From Drechmeria coniospora (taxonomy: Eukaryota > Ascomycota > Sordariomycetes > Hypocreales > Ophiocordycipitaceae), in NCBI RefSeq assembly GCF_001625195.1, contig NC_054391.1:7017157-7081156 (forward strand): a stretch of DNA of 64,000 nucleotides, in the 5' to 3' direction. This document shows, in pieces, positions 35,501-47,861 of the stretch; the first letter of the stretch is position 1, and every line of letters begins with the position of its first letter. A model generated the notes under the pieces. The model was not told the origin of the DNA. It worked only from the letters and a program-made list of their open reading frames with translations, and did no database searches. Both the position numbers and the translations under genes were made by a program.

Positions 35501-36061
35501 GCTCCTCAGCGGGCTCACCCGGCCGCTGGCGGCGTTGTCTTCGGCACGGATGCGGCCGGCGCGAGGGTTCACCATGGGGGGACGCGCCTGGGTTTTGGCG
35601 CCTGCGGAGAAGGAGAGGTCCTCGAGGAAATGCTCCCGCTCGGCGGCAAACTTGAACAAGGCCTTGTCGAAGTCGAAGTCGGCCATGAGGTGAGCGGATG
35701 CCGGCTCGACGGCGGCACCGTTGGAGACGCTGCTCGAGCCCGAGGGTTTGACGGGCCTTATCGTCGCGCTGCTCCTGTTGCTCTTGGTGTTGCCTTCGAG
35801 CTCGTCGAGGGTGTTGACGGAGGACCGGCCGTCCAGCGACACCTTGGATAGACGATTGGCCGAGCTCTGGCGCGAGTGGCGGGCTCTCGCCATCCTGTGC
35901 TGGTCGTTGCCGTTTGTCCGCAACTCGTCGGGCTCTCCATCCTCGGTGATGGTCGACTCGACGGGGACGGCGAGCGAATGCGGGGCAGCATCGTCGTAGG
36001 ATATCGCCTCTACTCCAGCGATCCAGAAATAGTCCGCCAGAGGGGTCGAGGAGCCCTCCAT
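32502..36061 (-). CDS. DENN-domain protein (candidate Rab GEF) with a C1-like zinc finger
   Basis: DENN proteins act as guanine-nucleotide exchange factors for Rab GTPases in vesicle traffic. Exons on the minus strand are 36061-35404, 35329-33011 and 32953-32502, giving 1142 residues. Residues 1-235 are disordered and Ser/Arg-rich. A uDENN-like part (FPDYVPMFAFPNDIQIVSSD, WHGFTMTSEDNAKLYGITI) lies near 250-325. Central DENN follows at about 500-640: LYALFRCLSLENIIALFEYA, SRIIFLSSHTSMLHLACHG, WASIFIPVLPARLISALEAP. After a long linker, CTICDDKSEGDGIYQCNSC with a following H-x2-C and C resembles a C1-type zinc finger (about 880-925). The 57-bp second intron is in frame and stop-free, so it could also be retained. 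The N-terminal exon junction restores AKRLSNYNSVMPPP. The partner Rab is unknown. Confidence 0.9.
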
Positions 36062-36989
36062 GTCATGTCAGAGTTGGTCGAGGTTCGAGCTGGAGAGGGC
36101 CGAGGACGTCGCGTCGTCGTCCTCTAGGTGGACGCGCTGCCAAGTTCGCCTGCTCCCTCTACCTCGTCTCGAACGATTCGCCCCGTGCCCTCTACTCGGT
36201 GCACTCCGTGTTTTTGTCTGGCCGCTGTCAAGCGTACGCTCGAGACGCGGGGCGGGCGTGCCGGTGCAGGGCGCGGCGGAGATTTCGTCGCGCGATACGC
36301 CAACCAGCCAGCCGTGGTCGGGGAGGGAGGGAGGATTCGTTTGGGGAAACGGTACGGACGTTGTCGCTCTCGGGCCTTGGCGACGAAAGACACAACACAG
36401 AAGCCGGCGGCGATGGACGCGGAGCGAGATCGTGCAAGGATGAATCGGAGGGGTCCGTGGGAGGGGGGATCGAGCTCGGACGCAGCAGGGGAACGGGGAA
36501 GCTTTGAGCTAGATGCCAGGCTGCGTCGGAAAAAGGAAAGGATGGGTAGGTGGGTTGGTGCCTATCCGGATGGCGTGCCTCGCGCACGAACGCAGTGCAG
36601 TCGGGGGGTCCGTGACGGAAGGCGAGACGAGACGAACGAGGTTGGTAGGTAGAATCGACGGGAGTGGCCCGAGGCAATAAATGAATGAGCGGGCGAGAGG
36701 TGGGCGAGAGGTGGGCGAGAAGTGGGTGAGAAGTGTGCTCGGTGAGAAGCGGGCGGCGGTGCGTGTTGACGTTGGATGTTGGTCGTCGGACGATGGACGG
36801 CAGACGACGGACGGCTGAACGGATGGGTGGATGAGTAGCGGATGGGTGGATGGATGGATAAATGGATGGATGATGGACGGAGAATGAACGGCTGCAGGGC
36901 ATGGAGGAAGGGGAAAGATTTGCCATGCAGGAATGCTTGCCTCCCAAGGTTGAGCTTGACCTGAATCCCCCAAATCTGTCAATGGGCAA
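36062..36989. repeat. DENN upstream region with simple repeats
   Basis: No gene. The DENN promoter side contains an 11-bp tandem repeat (GTGGGCGAGAG type, 36689-36732) and a GGATGGATGG-type tetranucleotide tract (about 36820-36875). The minus-strand open frame across it (PSIYPSIHPSATHPPI) is translated microsatellite. Confidence 0.65.
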
Positions 36990-39900
36990 TCAATCTGTCG
37001 ATCGGCTTAGGCGCCAGCGAATAATAATTACTGCTACCCTAGGTGTACGGATACCAGGTACGTACTTTGTCTCCGTACCCTGCACTGTGCAACAGTACTT
37101 GCATGGACAGGAAGCCCTCGCACGCTTGCCTTTGCGGGACGTGGTACGCGGTACGTGGGCTCGTAAGTACACGCAAGTACTTGCTTCGCGGGTACCGTGA
37201 ATTTGGGTTCGGTTGGTGTGCGGTATCATTACAAGCTGATGGCACCTCGTAGCTGTACTTACCGTACTGTACTTGCAAGCACTGCACACGTACCGCGTAC
37301 TCGTACAGCATATTCATTCTACACAGCGCGCAGTGATTGCACGCTGCACGTATATGAAGTGGTAGTATTCTGTCCTCCTTGTGCGCGAGGTACTCCTACT
37401 CCTAGGTTTGGTTCAAAGTTGGCATGGCACGCCTCGGACTCGGCGCACCAAGAGGCTCGAGCAGGCTTGCGGGCGCCTGTTGCGTGACCGAAGCGTACCT
37501 GGCAGTGCCCTGCCGCCGGAACTGGTTGTACTACCAGTTGTACTGTAAATATAGGTCATGGTTAGTACGGAGTGGTTGAACGCGTAGCACACTTGCTCAC
37601 TTACTCGTAAGTACTAGGTACATGTACAGTACAGTACAGCGCACCAACACCCCGTAACATGTACGAGGTACCTACCAGGTAGCAACTACTAGGTACCTAG
37701 TACTTAAGTACATGACAACAGGGCTCCATCTCGCCCCGAGCAAAGTACGGTACGAGCATGGAGGTCACCCCCAGCAACTAACAGTACACCCAAGTTACAA
37801 AGTAGGTGTACGTTGTAAGGTGACTACATGTACGGAGCACAAGTAAGTAGCACAAGTAAGGTACAAGTATTCCGTATTATTCCCGACAAGCCGGGACTTT
37901 GGGGTTGGTGCCACCACCCAGGCGCCCATCTTCCCTAGCAGGCGCGAATTTTGGTGTTCCTTGCCCAGCACCGTAGTCCAAATAGAGGTATGTAGGTTCA
38001 AACCAGGCACCCTGCCTCGCCACTCCTGGCTGGATACTAAGAGCGTACTGAGACTAGTCCAGGCACGCCCAAAAGCCGGCCCATTGGTTCCTCGACCTGC
38101 CAAGTGACTTCAATAAGGGACAGCACCAAGTACATGTACTCACATGTATACAGTAGGTGTCAACTAATACAGTACTGTACTCAAGGAAGATCTGGGGCGT
38201 ACAAGAGGTCGGCACCTACAGCACGAGTACAAGTACTGCCAGTAACCGCACCAGGCACTTGTACGCTGCATTAGTACCTAGTATCTACTGTGCGTGGCAC
38301 AAATCTACGAGGACACTGATTTGCGAGCACAACATGGTATACCGTACACCTATTGGTACGCCTACGTGTAAGAAGTACACTTACTTACATGCATATACTG
38401 CATGGGGGTGGTCAGAGTGTGATGTGATGGACGTGACGACATTTGGCCTGGTTTATTTCTGAGCTTGGATTTCCAGGCCCCCTCCCCCCCCCCTCCCCGG
38501 CCGAAGTACGAAGTGCTCTGAGCAATTTTTCCTGAGACGGCGCAAGGGGCATAGGGGTAAAGGTACGGAGTACACGCAAGTAAGTACATGCAAGTACGAG
38601 TCCTTACTCGCATACTCTCCACTCGTGATCTCTGGGGTCCAGAGGCTGGCAGTTCTCGGGTGTATTTGCAACAAAAAAAGAGGTGCGCGACATTTATTTT
38701 GGTGAACGAATACAAGTACCCACAAATATAGTACAAGTACTCCGTAGCTGCAAGTACTTAAGTACTAGGTAAGTACGGCAACATACTGTACTCCGTCCTC
38801 CGTGGTACAGTACAGTACAGCTACAGTAAGTACTGTATGCACACGCACGGATACGATAGTTGCCGTTTGCAGGGTCCGCCAACAGCATGGCCTCGGCATC
38901 TTTCTTTCTTTCGTTCTTCGGAGCAATAATCACCGCCTACCTACCGACTCTACTTCGTCAAGCGACAGGCAAATGCATGTACTGTACGCAGAATTTAGGT
39001 GTAAGCTGCCTTCGTTGTGGACCTAACCCTGCTGGGCGTGCGTGTGCCTTCCTTGCCACTTCGCTTTCCAATTGCAAACATATCGGATGCCCTATAGGCT
39101 ACAGGGTAGCGGTCGCCCATGGCTTCACGATACCTCACGACTGCTGGGGTGGCAATCACAATACCAAGTGCACGACGAGTAATATACTTGATCAACTTGT
39201 GATTTTCTGCCATTCGAGGTGGGTCGAATATTCACCGACGCCATTCACATTTCACCGATACGGTTGAGCCAAATGATGGATTTCATACCATCGAGCTAGC
39301 CAGGCGAGGTGCACGCGTATGTACGTGTCTCCCTTCGAACAAACAGGACGGCAACGACACGGAGCATCCCGGGGCTTGGTGTAAGCAAGCAACCATCATT
39401 TGCTCGTAGGCGGAGGCGAGACAGAATCGCCGGCCGAGATCCGGATTTTGGAAACGAGACGGATGTAGGTGCCATTACTCGACGTCCACTTGCATGGCAA
39501 TCCCAATCGACGAGATGGGATCAGCAGTGAGCGGGAGGGGCCTACGGAGCCGGGTCCCAACCCTGTGTCGGGTGTTGTCCGTTTCCCTCATCCATCACAG
39601 GCACGGAGTAGGTCCCCCGTTCCCCATGCATTGATTATTACGTGGAACATGGCCGGAAGCCATTGGACCACGTGTAGCGGGATAGCGGCCAGACTCGGCC
39701 ACGTAGCATGCGGATCGGCAGCCGGGATGACTTGTCGCAGCTCGAAACGTACCTACCGCGTACCGACGTATGCACCGGTACGTGTTCTGGATTCTCTTGC
39801 CTTTGCCGCGATACTTGGTACCCGTTGCAGCCGTACGGATCACGGAGCACCAAGTCACGGTAGTAGGCTCACTTTGTTAATACGAACTGGTGTGTAGGCA

Positions 39901-41280
39901 CGCCGTACAGAGTATTGCTTTCATACTCAGCATTTCCCCTGCCCAGCACGCACTCGTGTACCAGACCATGCTCGACGGCAGGCCAGGAAGATGCCGAAGG
40001 TACCTACGACCGCGGGGCAACAGGTGTTGAGGCCTCTCACCCCCGGCGGGGGATGCCAAGTGCTCGTAAGCATGTGTACTTTTTGTTCCCTTTCATTCAT
40101 CGAACGATACCGGCCAGTACCGCATCTGTCCCTCCAACAATGGCAAGCTGAAACCGACCCAAGGACCAGGATCTAAACCGTGCGGAGGAAGACGAGGAGT
40201 AAGTACGGATCATTCCACGCGATTTGGGGGCGCTGGGGACGAGAACCGAGTCAGTCACGGCCCAAGCCCGCCTTGCTGCTGGCGAGTGGCTGATGATGAT
40301 GGTTGATGAAGACCATTCATGGCTTGGGCAGGTACTCTGTAGCGATGTGCCGGTAGGTACGAAGTATTTGGAACATGCTGCACTCGGTACGGAGCATGTA
40401 GGAGCAAGTAGTGTGCACTTGTACCAAGCACAGGACGAGGCCGGCTCATTGCCCATGCGCATGTGAGGGTTTCCGTGGCTGATGGCGCACTTTTACATAT
40501 AAATACTTGTACGTGTGGGTAGGTGTACTTACAGTGTGCTCTATAATACTGTACGGAGTGCTCCGTAAGTACAACATGCAACACACTTGTACTGTATGCT
40601 AGCGGCCTAGCACCAACACCTACGAATGGAGTATTACTTACTTACATGTACACTACAGTGCACACGCACTCAGAACGAGTACTGTATTCCGAGTCTAGGT
40701 GCAAGTACAGAGTACACCTACCTGCACTTGCGTACTATTAGCACTGCGTACCCAGTACCTAGTAACTAAGTACTAGGTAAGCACTCCTGCAGCGATGCTC
40801 GCAAGTACAGTAAGTAGTAGCCAGTTCGACAAAGGTGGTGTCATGCACACGTACTCCATACTTGTACAAGTACATATGTGTACTCCAAACACCAGCAATG
40901 GCACGGCGAAACAGACAGTCCCATGGCGCTAGCAAACACAAGCAACATGCCACATGGCAACGTTTCTAGCACCAATTATCCCACAAGCACGGAGCACTCC
41001 GTTCTACTAGGTACAATGGGGTGGCAAAAATGTCGATTCAGTTTGTAAGAGCTGCGCTACCAAACCTGAATCGTCACTTTTGTCAAGTGACTGTAGTAGG
41101 TAGGGAGCACGCCACAAGTGCTCGTACATGTACATGCAAGTACTGGTACGCGGTGCTCCGTACTATTCTCCGAAAACGTCGTGGCCGGCCGCCATCCACA
41201 TGCACAAAACTCCTGCAGCGATGCTCGCAAGCACTGTACTTGTACTTACTTATGACTTGCCACCGATCCGATTGGCAATG
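36990..41280. repeat. Second GTAC-rich island
   Basis: Gene-free. Island words are dense at 37030-37310, 37550-37880, 38130-38430, 38560-38850, 40200-40270 and 40320-41250, with GC-rich ordinary spacer between 38880 and 40200. A 23-bp direct repeat beginning ACTCCTGCAGCGATGCTCGC occurs near 40783 and again near 41209. The open frame at 38860-39267 (Cys-rich, 135 residues) has no signal peptide, splice support or family match. Confidence 0.7.
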
Positions 41281-41932
41281 ACCGCTTCTGCTCGTCGCTC
41301 ACCACCTCACAACTCGCCATCCAGCAGCCTCGCTCTCCGTCTGATCCTACGACGACAACCTTCACCTCCACCTCCGCCTCCACTTCTCCCCGTCTGTTCG
41401 TCCAGCGTCGCCACCCCCCCTGCGCCGCGTTTCCCATCCTGCCACGGGTTCGACGCACGGCTGGACGCATAGGTACCGTAGACCTGTGTTGACGCAAACG
41501 GAGGTGCGAGGACGTGCTGCTCGTGCCATCGGCCAACGGGCATCGAGGAAAGCGCCTTGGCCTCGACGAGGACCTGCCATCACCGTCGCTCGTACCCGGA
41601 CTCGTACCCTCGGGCGCATACCCGCCTCGTACTCGCCCTCTTCGCCGTGGACGTCCGCGGCACCGCCGTTTCGCAACTGTGGACACGCCCTCGCCAGGAC
41701 CCGCCCGCTCGCTGGACCTTCCGACAGGTTTTGAAGGCCGGCCTGCTAGGCTCGCTTCGCATCCAAGTCGGGCTCTCAGCGTACGACCAAGCCTGCTCGA
41801 ACTCCTCTCCCTCGACGACCGCTCGACGCCGACGCCGACGCCGATCCCGACCACGACGCCGGCTCCGCGCTCCCGACATCGACGACGACGACGACGACGA
41901 CGGATAGGCTGGACGACGGGACCGACGGGAAA
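41281..41932 (+). promoter_or_regulatory. URA3 upstream and leader region
   Basis: Strongly C-rich on the plus strand, with ACCTCCACCTCCGCCTCCAC near 41366 and a GAC trinucleotide run (41880-41901) ending 30 bp before the ATG. Several upstream ATGs exist, so the leader may carry short upstream frames. No separate gene is seen. Confidence 0.5.
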
Positions 41933-43063
41933 ATGACGCCGCATCCGACGCTCAAGGCGACGTGCGCCTCCAGGTCGGAGACGGCCACCCACCCGCTCAC
42001 CTCGTATCTCTTCAAGCTGATGGACCTCAAGGCGTCCAACCTCTGCCTGAGCGCCGACGTGGCCACGGCGCGGGAGCTGCTCTACTTTGCCGACAAGATC
42101 GGCCCGTCCATCGTCGTGCTCAAGACGCACCACGACATGGTCTCGGGCTGGGACTTTCACCCCCAGACGGGCACGGGCGCGAGGCTCGCCTCGCTGGCGC
42201 GCAAGCACGGCTTCCTCATCTTCGAGGATCGCAAGTTCGGCGACATCGGCAACACGGTCGAGCTGCAGTACACGGCAGGCTCGGCCCGCATCATCGAGTG
42301 GGCGCACATCGTCAACGTCAACATGGTGCCCGGCAAGGCGTCGGTGACGTCGCTGCAGAGCGCGGCGACGCGCTGGCTCGAGCGGTACCCGTACGAGGTC
42401 AAGACGTCGGTCTCGGTCGGCACCCCGACGGCCGACCAGTTCGACGACGCCGACTCGGCGCCGAGCCAGGACGGCCAGGACGGCCGCGACGGCCGCGACG
42501 ACCGCGACGACCGCGACCTCCTGGCCCGGCGGCCCGGCGACGGGCGCAAGGGCAGCATCGTCTCCGTCACCACGGTGACGCAGCAGTACGAGCCGGCCAA
42601 CTCGCCCCGGCTGACCAAGAACGCGTCGGGCGTCGAGGTGGCGCCCTTCCCGGGCATCGAGGAGCCGCCCATGACGCGCGGCCTGCTGATCCTGGCCCAG
42701 ATGTCGAGCGAGGGCAACTTCATGAACGCCGAGTACACGCGCGCCTGCGTCGAGGCGGCCCGGGAGCACAAGGACTTTGTCATGGGCTTCGTCTCGCAGG
42801 AGAGCCTGAACGCGGAACCCGAGGACCAGTTCATCCACATGACGCCCGGCTGCCAGCTGCCGCCCCACGACGAGGACCAGAACGGCGCCGTCGAGGGCGA
42901 CGGCAAGGGCCAGCAGTACAACACGCCGCAGAAGATCATATCCGTCGCCGGCACCGACGTCGTCATCGTCGGACGGGGCATCCTCAAGGCCGGCGACGTC
43001 GAGGAGGAGGCCGAGAGGTACCGGTCGGCCGCCTGGAAGGCCTACACGGAGCGCGTTCGATGA
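41933..43063 (+). CDS. URA3: Orotidine-5'-phosphate decarboxylase
   Basis: Last step of UMP synthesis (OMP to UMP); the pyrG/pyr4 gene of moulds. Single exon, 376 residues. N-terminal [18 protein letters not shown], catalytic loop [13 protein letters not shown] (Lys-x3-Asp charge relay), and C-terminal [16 protein letters not shown] are all present. Between residues about 160 and 235 there is an extra, hydrophilic insert ([20 protein letters not shown] and a Ser/Thr/Val-rich part). Inserts at this place are characteristic of Sordariomycete Pyr4; the Asp/Arg repeat is unusual. Third codon positions are almost all G or C, so long open frames appear on every other frame and on the opposite strand; these are shadows. 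Confidence 0.97.
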   Translation: MTPHPTLKATCASRSETATHPLTSYLFKLMDLKASNLCLSADVATARELLYFADKIGPSIVVLKTHHDMVSGWDFHPQTGTGARLASLARKHGFLIFEDRKFGDIGNTVELQYTAGSARIIEWAHIVNVNMVPGKASVTSLQSAATRWLERYPYEVKTSVSVGTPTADQFDDADSAPSQDGQDGRDGRDDRDDRDLLARRPGDGRKGSIVSVTTVTQQYEPANSPRLTKNASGVEVAPFPGIEEPPMTRGLLILAQMSSEGNFMNAEYTRACVEAAREHKDFVMGFVSQESLNAEPEDQFIHMTPGCQLPPHDEDQNGAVEGDGKGQQYNTPQKIISVAGTDVVIVGRGILKAGDVEEEAERYRSAAWKAYTERVR

Positions 43064-46000
43064 TGGCCGCCCGACGCCGAGGACGCGCACGTGCCGGCCG
43101 TTTGTTCGTTCGTCGGGCTGGTCTCGCCGACTCGGCGGTGACGGGCTGGTGCCTGCAGGTGTCTCACGCGGCCCGCGCCATGCCCGTCGGCGGCGAGGAG
43201 GAAGAGGTGGAGGGGAGCCGTGCCGGTGCCGTCCGTCCCGTCGCCGGTGGCCGGTCGAGACGCGGAACCTGTGACGATGTGCTCGGATATGACTGTTTTG
43301 TTTGGGGCCAGGAAGCATGGCTGGCCGAGGGAAGAAGCTTTGGGCCTTTTGCCGGGAACGAATGTATGCTTGCTTTACCCGTACCTCTCGCACGCAATCC
43401 AACCACCCCCTCCCTGACCACGGCGACGCTCGAGCTCTCGGAGCCGCACCGGGTACGTGCTCCTTATCATCTGGCGTCTACGAACAGAACCCCTCCCCCC
43501 CTCTCATTGCCTTGCCACCCACTCCCATCCGGGTGGCTCAGCGTCGACTCGGCTTCGATGGCGGCCCTGGAAAAGGAAGCACTCGCCCGCCCGCCCAGCG
43601 ACGGCAACCAGGAGAGGTGAGGCCAATCGAGTGGTAGATGTAATATGCCGTGCACACAAGCGCCGTGATATGTTCTGTATTCCCAACCACTCGTCTTGTC
43701 GGCACCAGTATCTGCTGTGGCCTGAGCCACTCGCAGAGGAGGAACGCAACCACGTCGGAGGAACGCTGGGAAGACAGTCGTGGAATGCCAACCCACCACC
43801 CCCTGCTTTGTGGCCTCCGATGCGCTGCATCGACGATTCCACCCACGCCTGCACCTAATCACGCCTCGCCTTTGACCTTTGCCCCCTTTCTTTTTCGCCG
43901 GGAGCGTGGGTTTGGCACGCCAAGCCGATGGGGAGGGACGACGACATTGGGGCGAAAGCGGGCTGGACCTCTGCGGACGAGGCTGAGAGGCTGGGTGCAG
44001 AAAGCTCAGGAGTGATTTCGAGGCACGCCTAGCCATGCTGCGTCCTGGGGCCAATAAGCAGTGTTGCCGCTGCGCCTGCACGTAGGGTATGTGTAGGCGT
44101 GCCTGGGATCGTGCACCTTGATAATACGGCGTATGCAAGTGCAGGCAGGTTGGCACCAAGCCCTCGACGACAAGCGTAGCCTATCGGTTAGTAGGTGAGT
44201 GAGCGTGAACCGTGAGGGCTGCTGTCCGCACCTCTCAGTAGGATCCAGGTAATACTCGGAGTACTCCCCGTAGAGTACCAGGTACTCTGGTCGGGCCGGC
44301 CCTTTTCTACAGTACTTTTGCACTAATTACTGCGACACTGCCGCACGCTTACCACTGATATCGAGAGTGTTGCGTACGCATTGTGTACTAGGTACCTACG
44401 GAGTACGGAGCGAGCACTGTACGGAGTACGAAGCACTGTACGGAGAACGGAGTAATATACCTACCCATGCACTGGGCTCATACATGACAATACAGCACAT
44501 CTGCCATAGCGGCCGTGACGTATGTGGCGGGCAGGCCAAGGACGTTAGCTGGCGTACTACGGAGTCCAGTACTCCAAAATACAGCACTGCTACGTATCCA
44601 GTACGTACTATGTACATTAGGTGCCTACTGTAGGTACCGAGCACACTGAGTACGGAGCGGCTTACTGTGCTGTATCACGCCAGTGGCACGCGGTAATATT
44701 TACAGCACCGTTCCCGAGGAAATCACATACTTACGTTGGTGCACACCTACACGTACTTCAGTATACTATGGAGTAATACAATTTCCTCGTTATTGCGTTT
44801 TCCACGTACATAAAAGCAGTACGGGGTACAGCTAACAAGTTTACGGTGCGGATACACGTGCCGCATGTACGAGGACGGGTACGCACGCTTTACTTTCTCG
44901 TCCATCGACTATTGACCTCGGAGGCAACGGAATAGCACTAGCAAGTGCTGCGTCGGGAGAATAGCACGGCTACCAACATGATAGGAATAGCCCCTAGGTG
45001 TGCCAGTGCCTGCTCCTATCCATGCTCGTGCATGTAAATGTACTCGTGCTGCACCACCGCCGTACGCTAGCCTCCAGGGCTCTCATCGAACGGCCTTTGC
45101 CGAGAATTTGCACACCCATCGCTCCGTCGACGGCTGCTTGCAGGGCCAACGAGCATCTTTTGTGTTGTATTTCGCCTCGAGGCCCAGTTCGACGGTGCCA
45201 ACCAGGACGGCCCAGCCCGCGCACGAGAGCAGATGGAAGTCGGATGGAGCGAGGGCGATCCCGTCGCAAGCCTGCCGTACGCTTGCTCGTACATACAGTA
45301 CTTACACTCGAGTACTTGTACACGCAAGTGCCTTTTGCGCGCGTGTGCGGGTGACAAGCAAATACTTACAGTAAGTACCTAGTACAGCACAGTACGTTAC
45401 TGGCGGTGCCAGTACTGTACAAAGAACACATGCAGATATTCCTTGTACATGATACGCACCCGTAGCATCCTCGTACCTGCCTGTGGCTTGCCAGCCGATG
45501 GCCGAGGACATCGTGCCTTCCTCCGTACCGTGCGATGACGGGCCAGTTGCCCCCGTTCTGGCCGCCACCACCCATGCTCTTGCTGTCCCAACGCCGCCAC
45601 ATCCGGCCCAGCTGGCAGCTTGTACGCTACGTGCTTGTACATGCACTTACTGTACCTACCGGCAGGCTGTTGATGCGCCTGTACATGTACGGAGTTCATA
45701 CTAGGTGGGTTCCCCTGCCATGTACTGTTCCTGCCAAGTACTGTTCCTGCCATGCACGCACTGTACTGTACGTGCAGTGCGTGGCGGGTAATTCTATGTA
45801 CAAGTTCCCCGTACTTGTACTCCGTACTTACTTGCATTACTCCGTACTTACATGGAGGTGTCTGGCTAGTACGGAGTAATACTCTGTGCCGAGTACAACT
45901 ACAAGGACGCCCAAGCAGCTTCGCTCGCCGTGGCAAGTCGCACGAGATGGGGGTTCCAATGGAACGCTCAGACTGTTCCGACCCTGCCGATACCTGCTGT

Positions 46001-47861
46001 TATCCTGGTACTGATATTCTGTACTGCATACTACCCAGTAGTCTACAGTGCACTCCGATCAAGTACGTGCACCTGATGTATTTGTACAGGTACGTAAGTA
46101 CTGGTATATCGGTACGACGAGCGGGCCGCCTGCTTGCCCACGGCTTATTGGCGTACTTTGGCCTGGTCGACGGTGCCTGACGCCAACTCAACGTATTCGC
46201 GCGTTCTGCATCACCAGTGACCATCAGACCAGTCTATCAACTGGCGCGTGCATGCACGTACGTACCTGCGTACACATACAAAACCCCAGGAGCTGCTGTA
46301 GTAGGATACCTGCAAGACTATGAGCGAGACAGGGCCAGCGATGACGAGAATCGTGCGACGAGACACCTTGCAACTTGCAGCTGCCCGGACAACCTCCCTC
46401 CCCCCAAGCGTCCAGTAGGGACGTGCCCGTGCTCGTTTCTGAACAACTTGGTGCCTGATTGTTTGCACCCTACCGGACGTGAGCTAGGTACTAGGTAGGT
46501 AGTGCTCGGCAGTGGGACAAATCGACACCCTACTGCCTACCCAGGGTACCGGGGACGAGGCTTTGGCCAGCGTTGGAGGCGAATCTACTCCGCACACCAC
46601 CGCCGTCGACAAACCGACATCACCCTCGGGCGTCTATCCCATCCCATCCCGTACGCCCCAAAGTCCAAAGGAGATTCGCGTCCTCGAGACCGTCCGCCGC
46701 CGGCCCGTCGGCGAGCCATCCTTTGTTTTGTTGTTCCCTTCTGTTCCGTAACAGCCGTGCGTAGGTATGTAAATAGGCCAGTGGTGCATTCGAACCGTCG
46801 TCACGGGCCACCACCGGCCTAGTGGGAAACAGCGACGACGCCCAAGTGTCCCCGGCCAGTCCGCCGTCGCTCGATTCGCAACACGATACCCTCGCTCTCC
46901 ATAATTCCGCTCGAGGCTGGGGGACCTCGATTTTCATCAAGCTCAACACCGACTCTGTCTGCCTTGTTCTCCGTGGTCGGATCGACGCTCCTTCGATTCC
47001 TCCGGCCACACCTTGTGCACATCATACCTGTTACCCATGCACATGCGAGTATGAGGAGCACGACAGCCACTCGCTCTCTCCTGCTGCACCTCCTGGAACG
47101 CGACCGAGGTTGGCTTTCCAACAAGGGTGTGTCGTCGTAAGTTGTCAGCTTGATGCACCTTCCGCCGTCTGTGGTTCGCCGTCCGCTCACGGGAGCCTCA
47201 TGGTCGGACGGGCTTCGGAAATCGCTGTTCTTGCTCGTCCTCGCCCGTCCTCGTCGCCGGCTTGTGTCAACGCCTTTTCTCCCATCATTCCCACCCGCAC
47301 CCTGTCATATCCCGTTCGTCCCACACCTCGCTCGCACAAGTGCTTCGTCTGCGTACTGTCTCGCCCCCCCCCCCCCCCCCTCCCCCCCGCCCCAGCCCTG
47401 CTCCCCGTCCATGCATGCTGGGAGCTGGAAGACGCCATCGGCACAGCCAGCCACCCATTGTTGCCCTGGCTCCTGGCTCCTGGCTCGTACCCCGTGCCGG
47501 CCGGCCGGCAGCGACGTGTCCGTCCCATGTCGTGGCTCACGTCGTAGCTCACATCGCAGCTCATGTCGTTCCTGGTTCTACTTCGGTAACCTTGAAAACT
47601 CGCTTACGCTCGTCGTCTTGGCCTTGTGTAGTCGTGCGGCGACGTCCGCGCTCCTTGCCCAGGACCGCTGCCGCCACCCTGAGCGCTGCCTGCTGGCCGC
47701 CACTGCTTTCTCTCGTCACTGTGCCGCCGGCACAATCGTCGTGCTGCTTCGTGCCTCGTACCTCGTGCCGGTACCCGTTACTCGTATCCGTCATCTCCCC
47801 TTGGCGAGCATTGGCGCCCTTCCTGGGCGAAAATCCCTCTTGCGACCTTGCTTCCCGCCGC
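43064..47861. other. 4.8-kb gene-poor spacer with a third GTAC island
   Basis: 43064-44200 is ordinary GC-rich spacer. 44230-46500 carries the island words (for example TACGGAGTACGGAGCG at 44398, ACTCCGTACTTACTTGC at 45820, TACGGAGTAATAC at 45870). 46500-47861 is C-rich with a run of 17 C (47364-47380). Overlapping open frames on both strands in 46500-48100 lack family features. A minus-strand frame at 47190-46819 has one hydrophobic stretch (VAVVLLILACAWVTGMMC), which is not enough to call a gene. Confidence 0.55.

Noticed and set aside
37960..38010. tRNA B-box-like GGTTCAAACC
   Set aside because: No complementary T-stem, acceptor stem or A-box at the right distance.
38860..39267. Cys-rich 135-residue open frame, considered as a small secreted protein
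   Set aside because: There is no convincing signal peptide, the cysteines are irregular, and no promoter or splice support is visible.
41246..43620. 718-residue minus-strand and 552-residue plus-strand open frames
   Set aside because: Both overlap URA3; near-total G/C at third positions removes stop codons from all frames.
46819..47190. Minus-strand frame with one hydrophobic stretch
   Set aside because: Surrounded by equally long frames on both strands in C-rich DNA; no family match or exon support.
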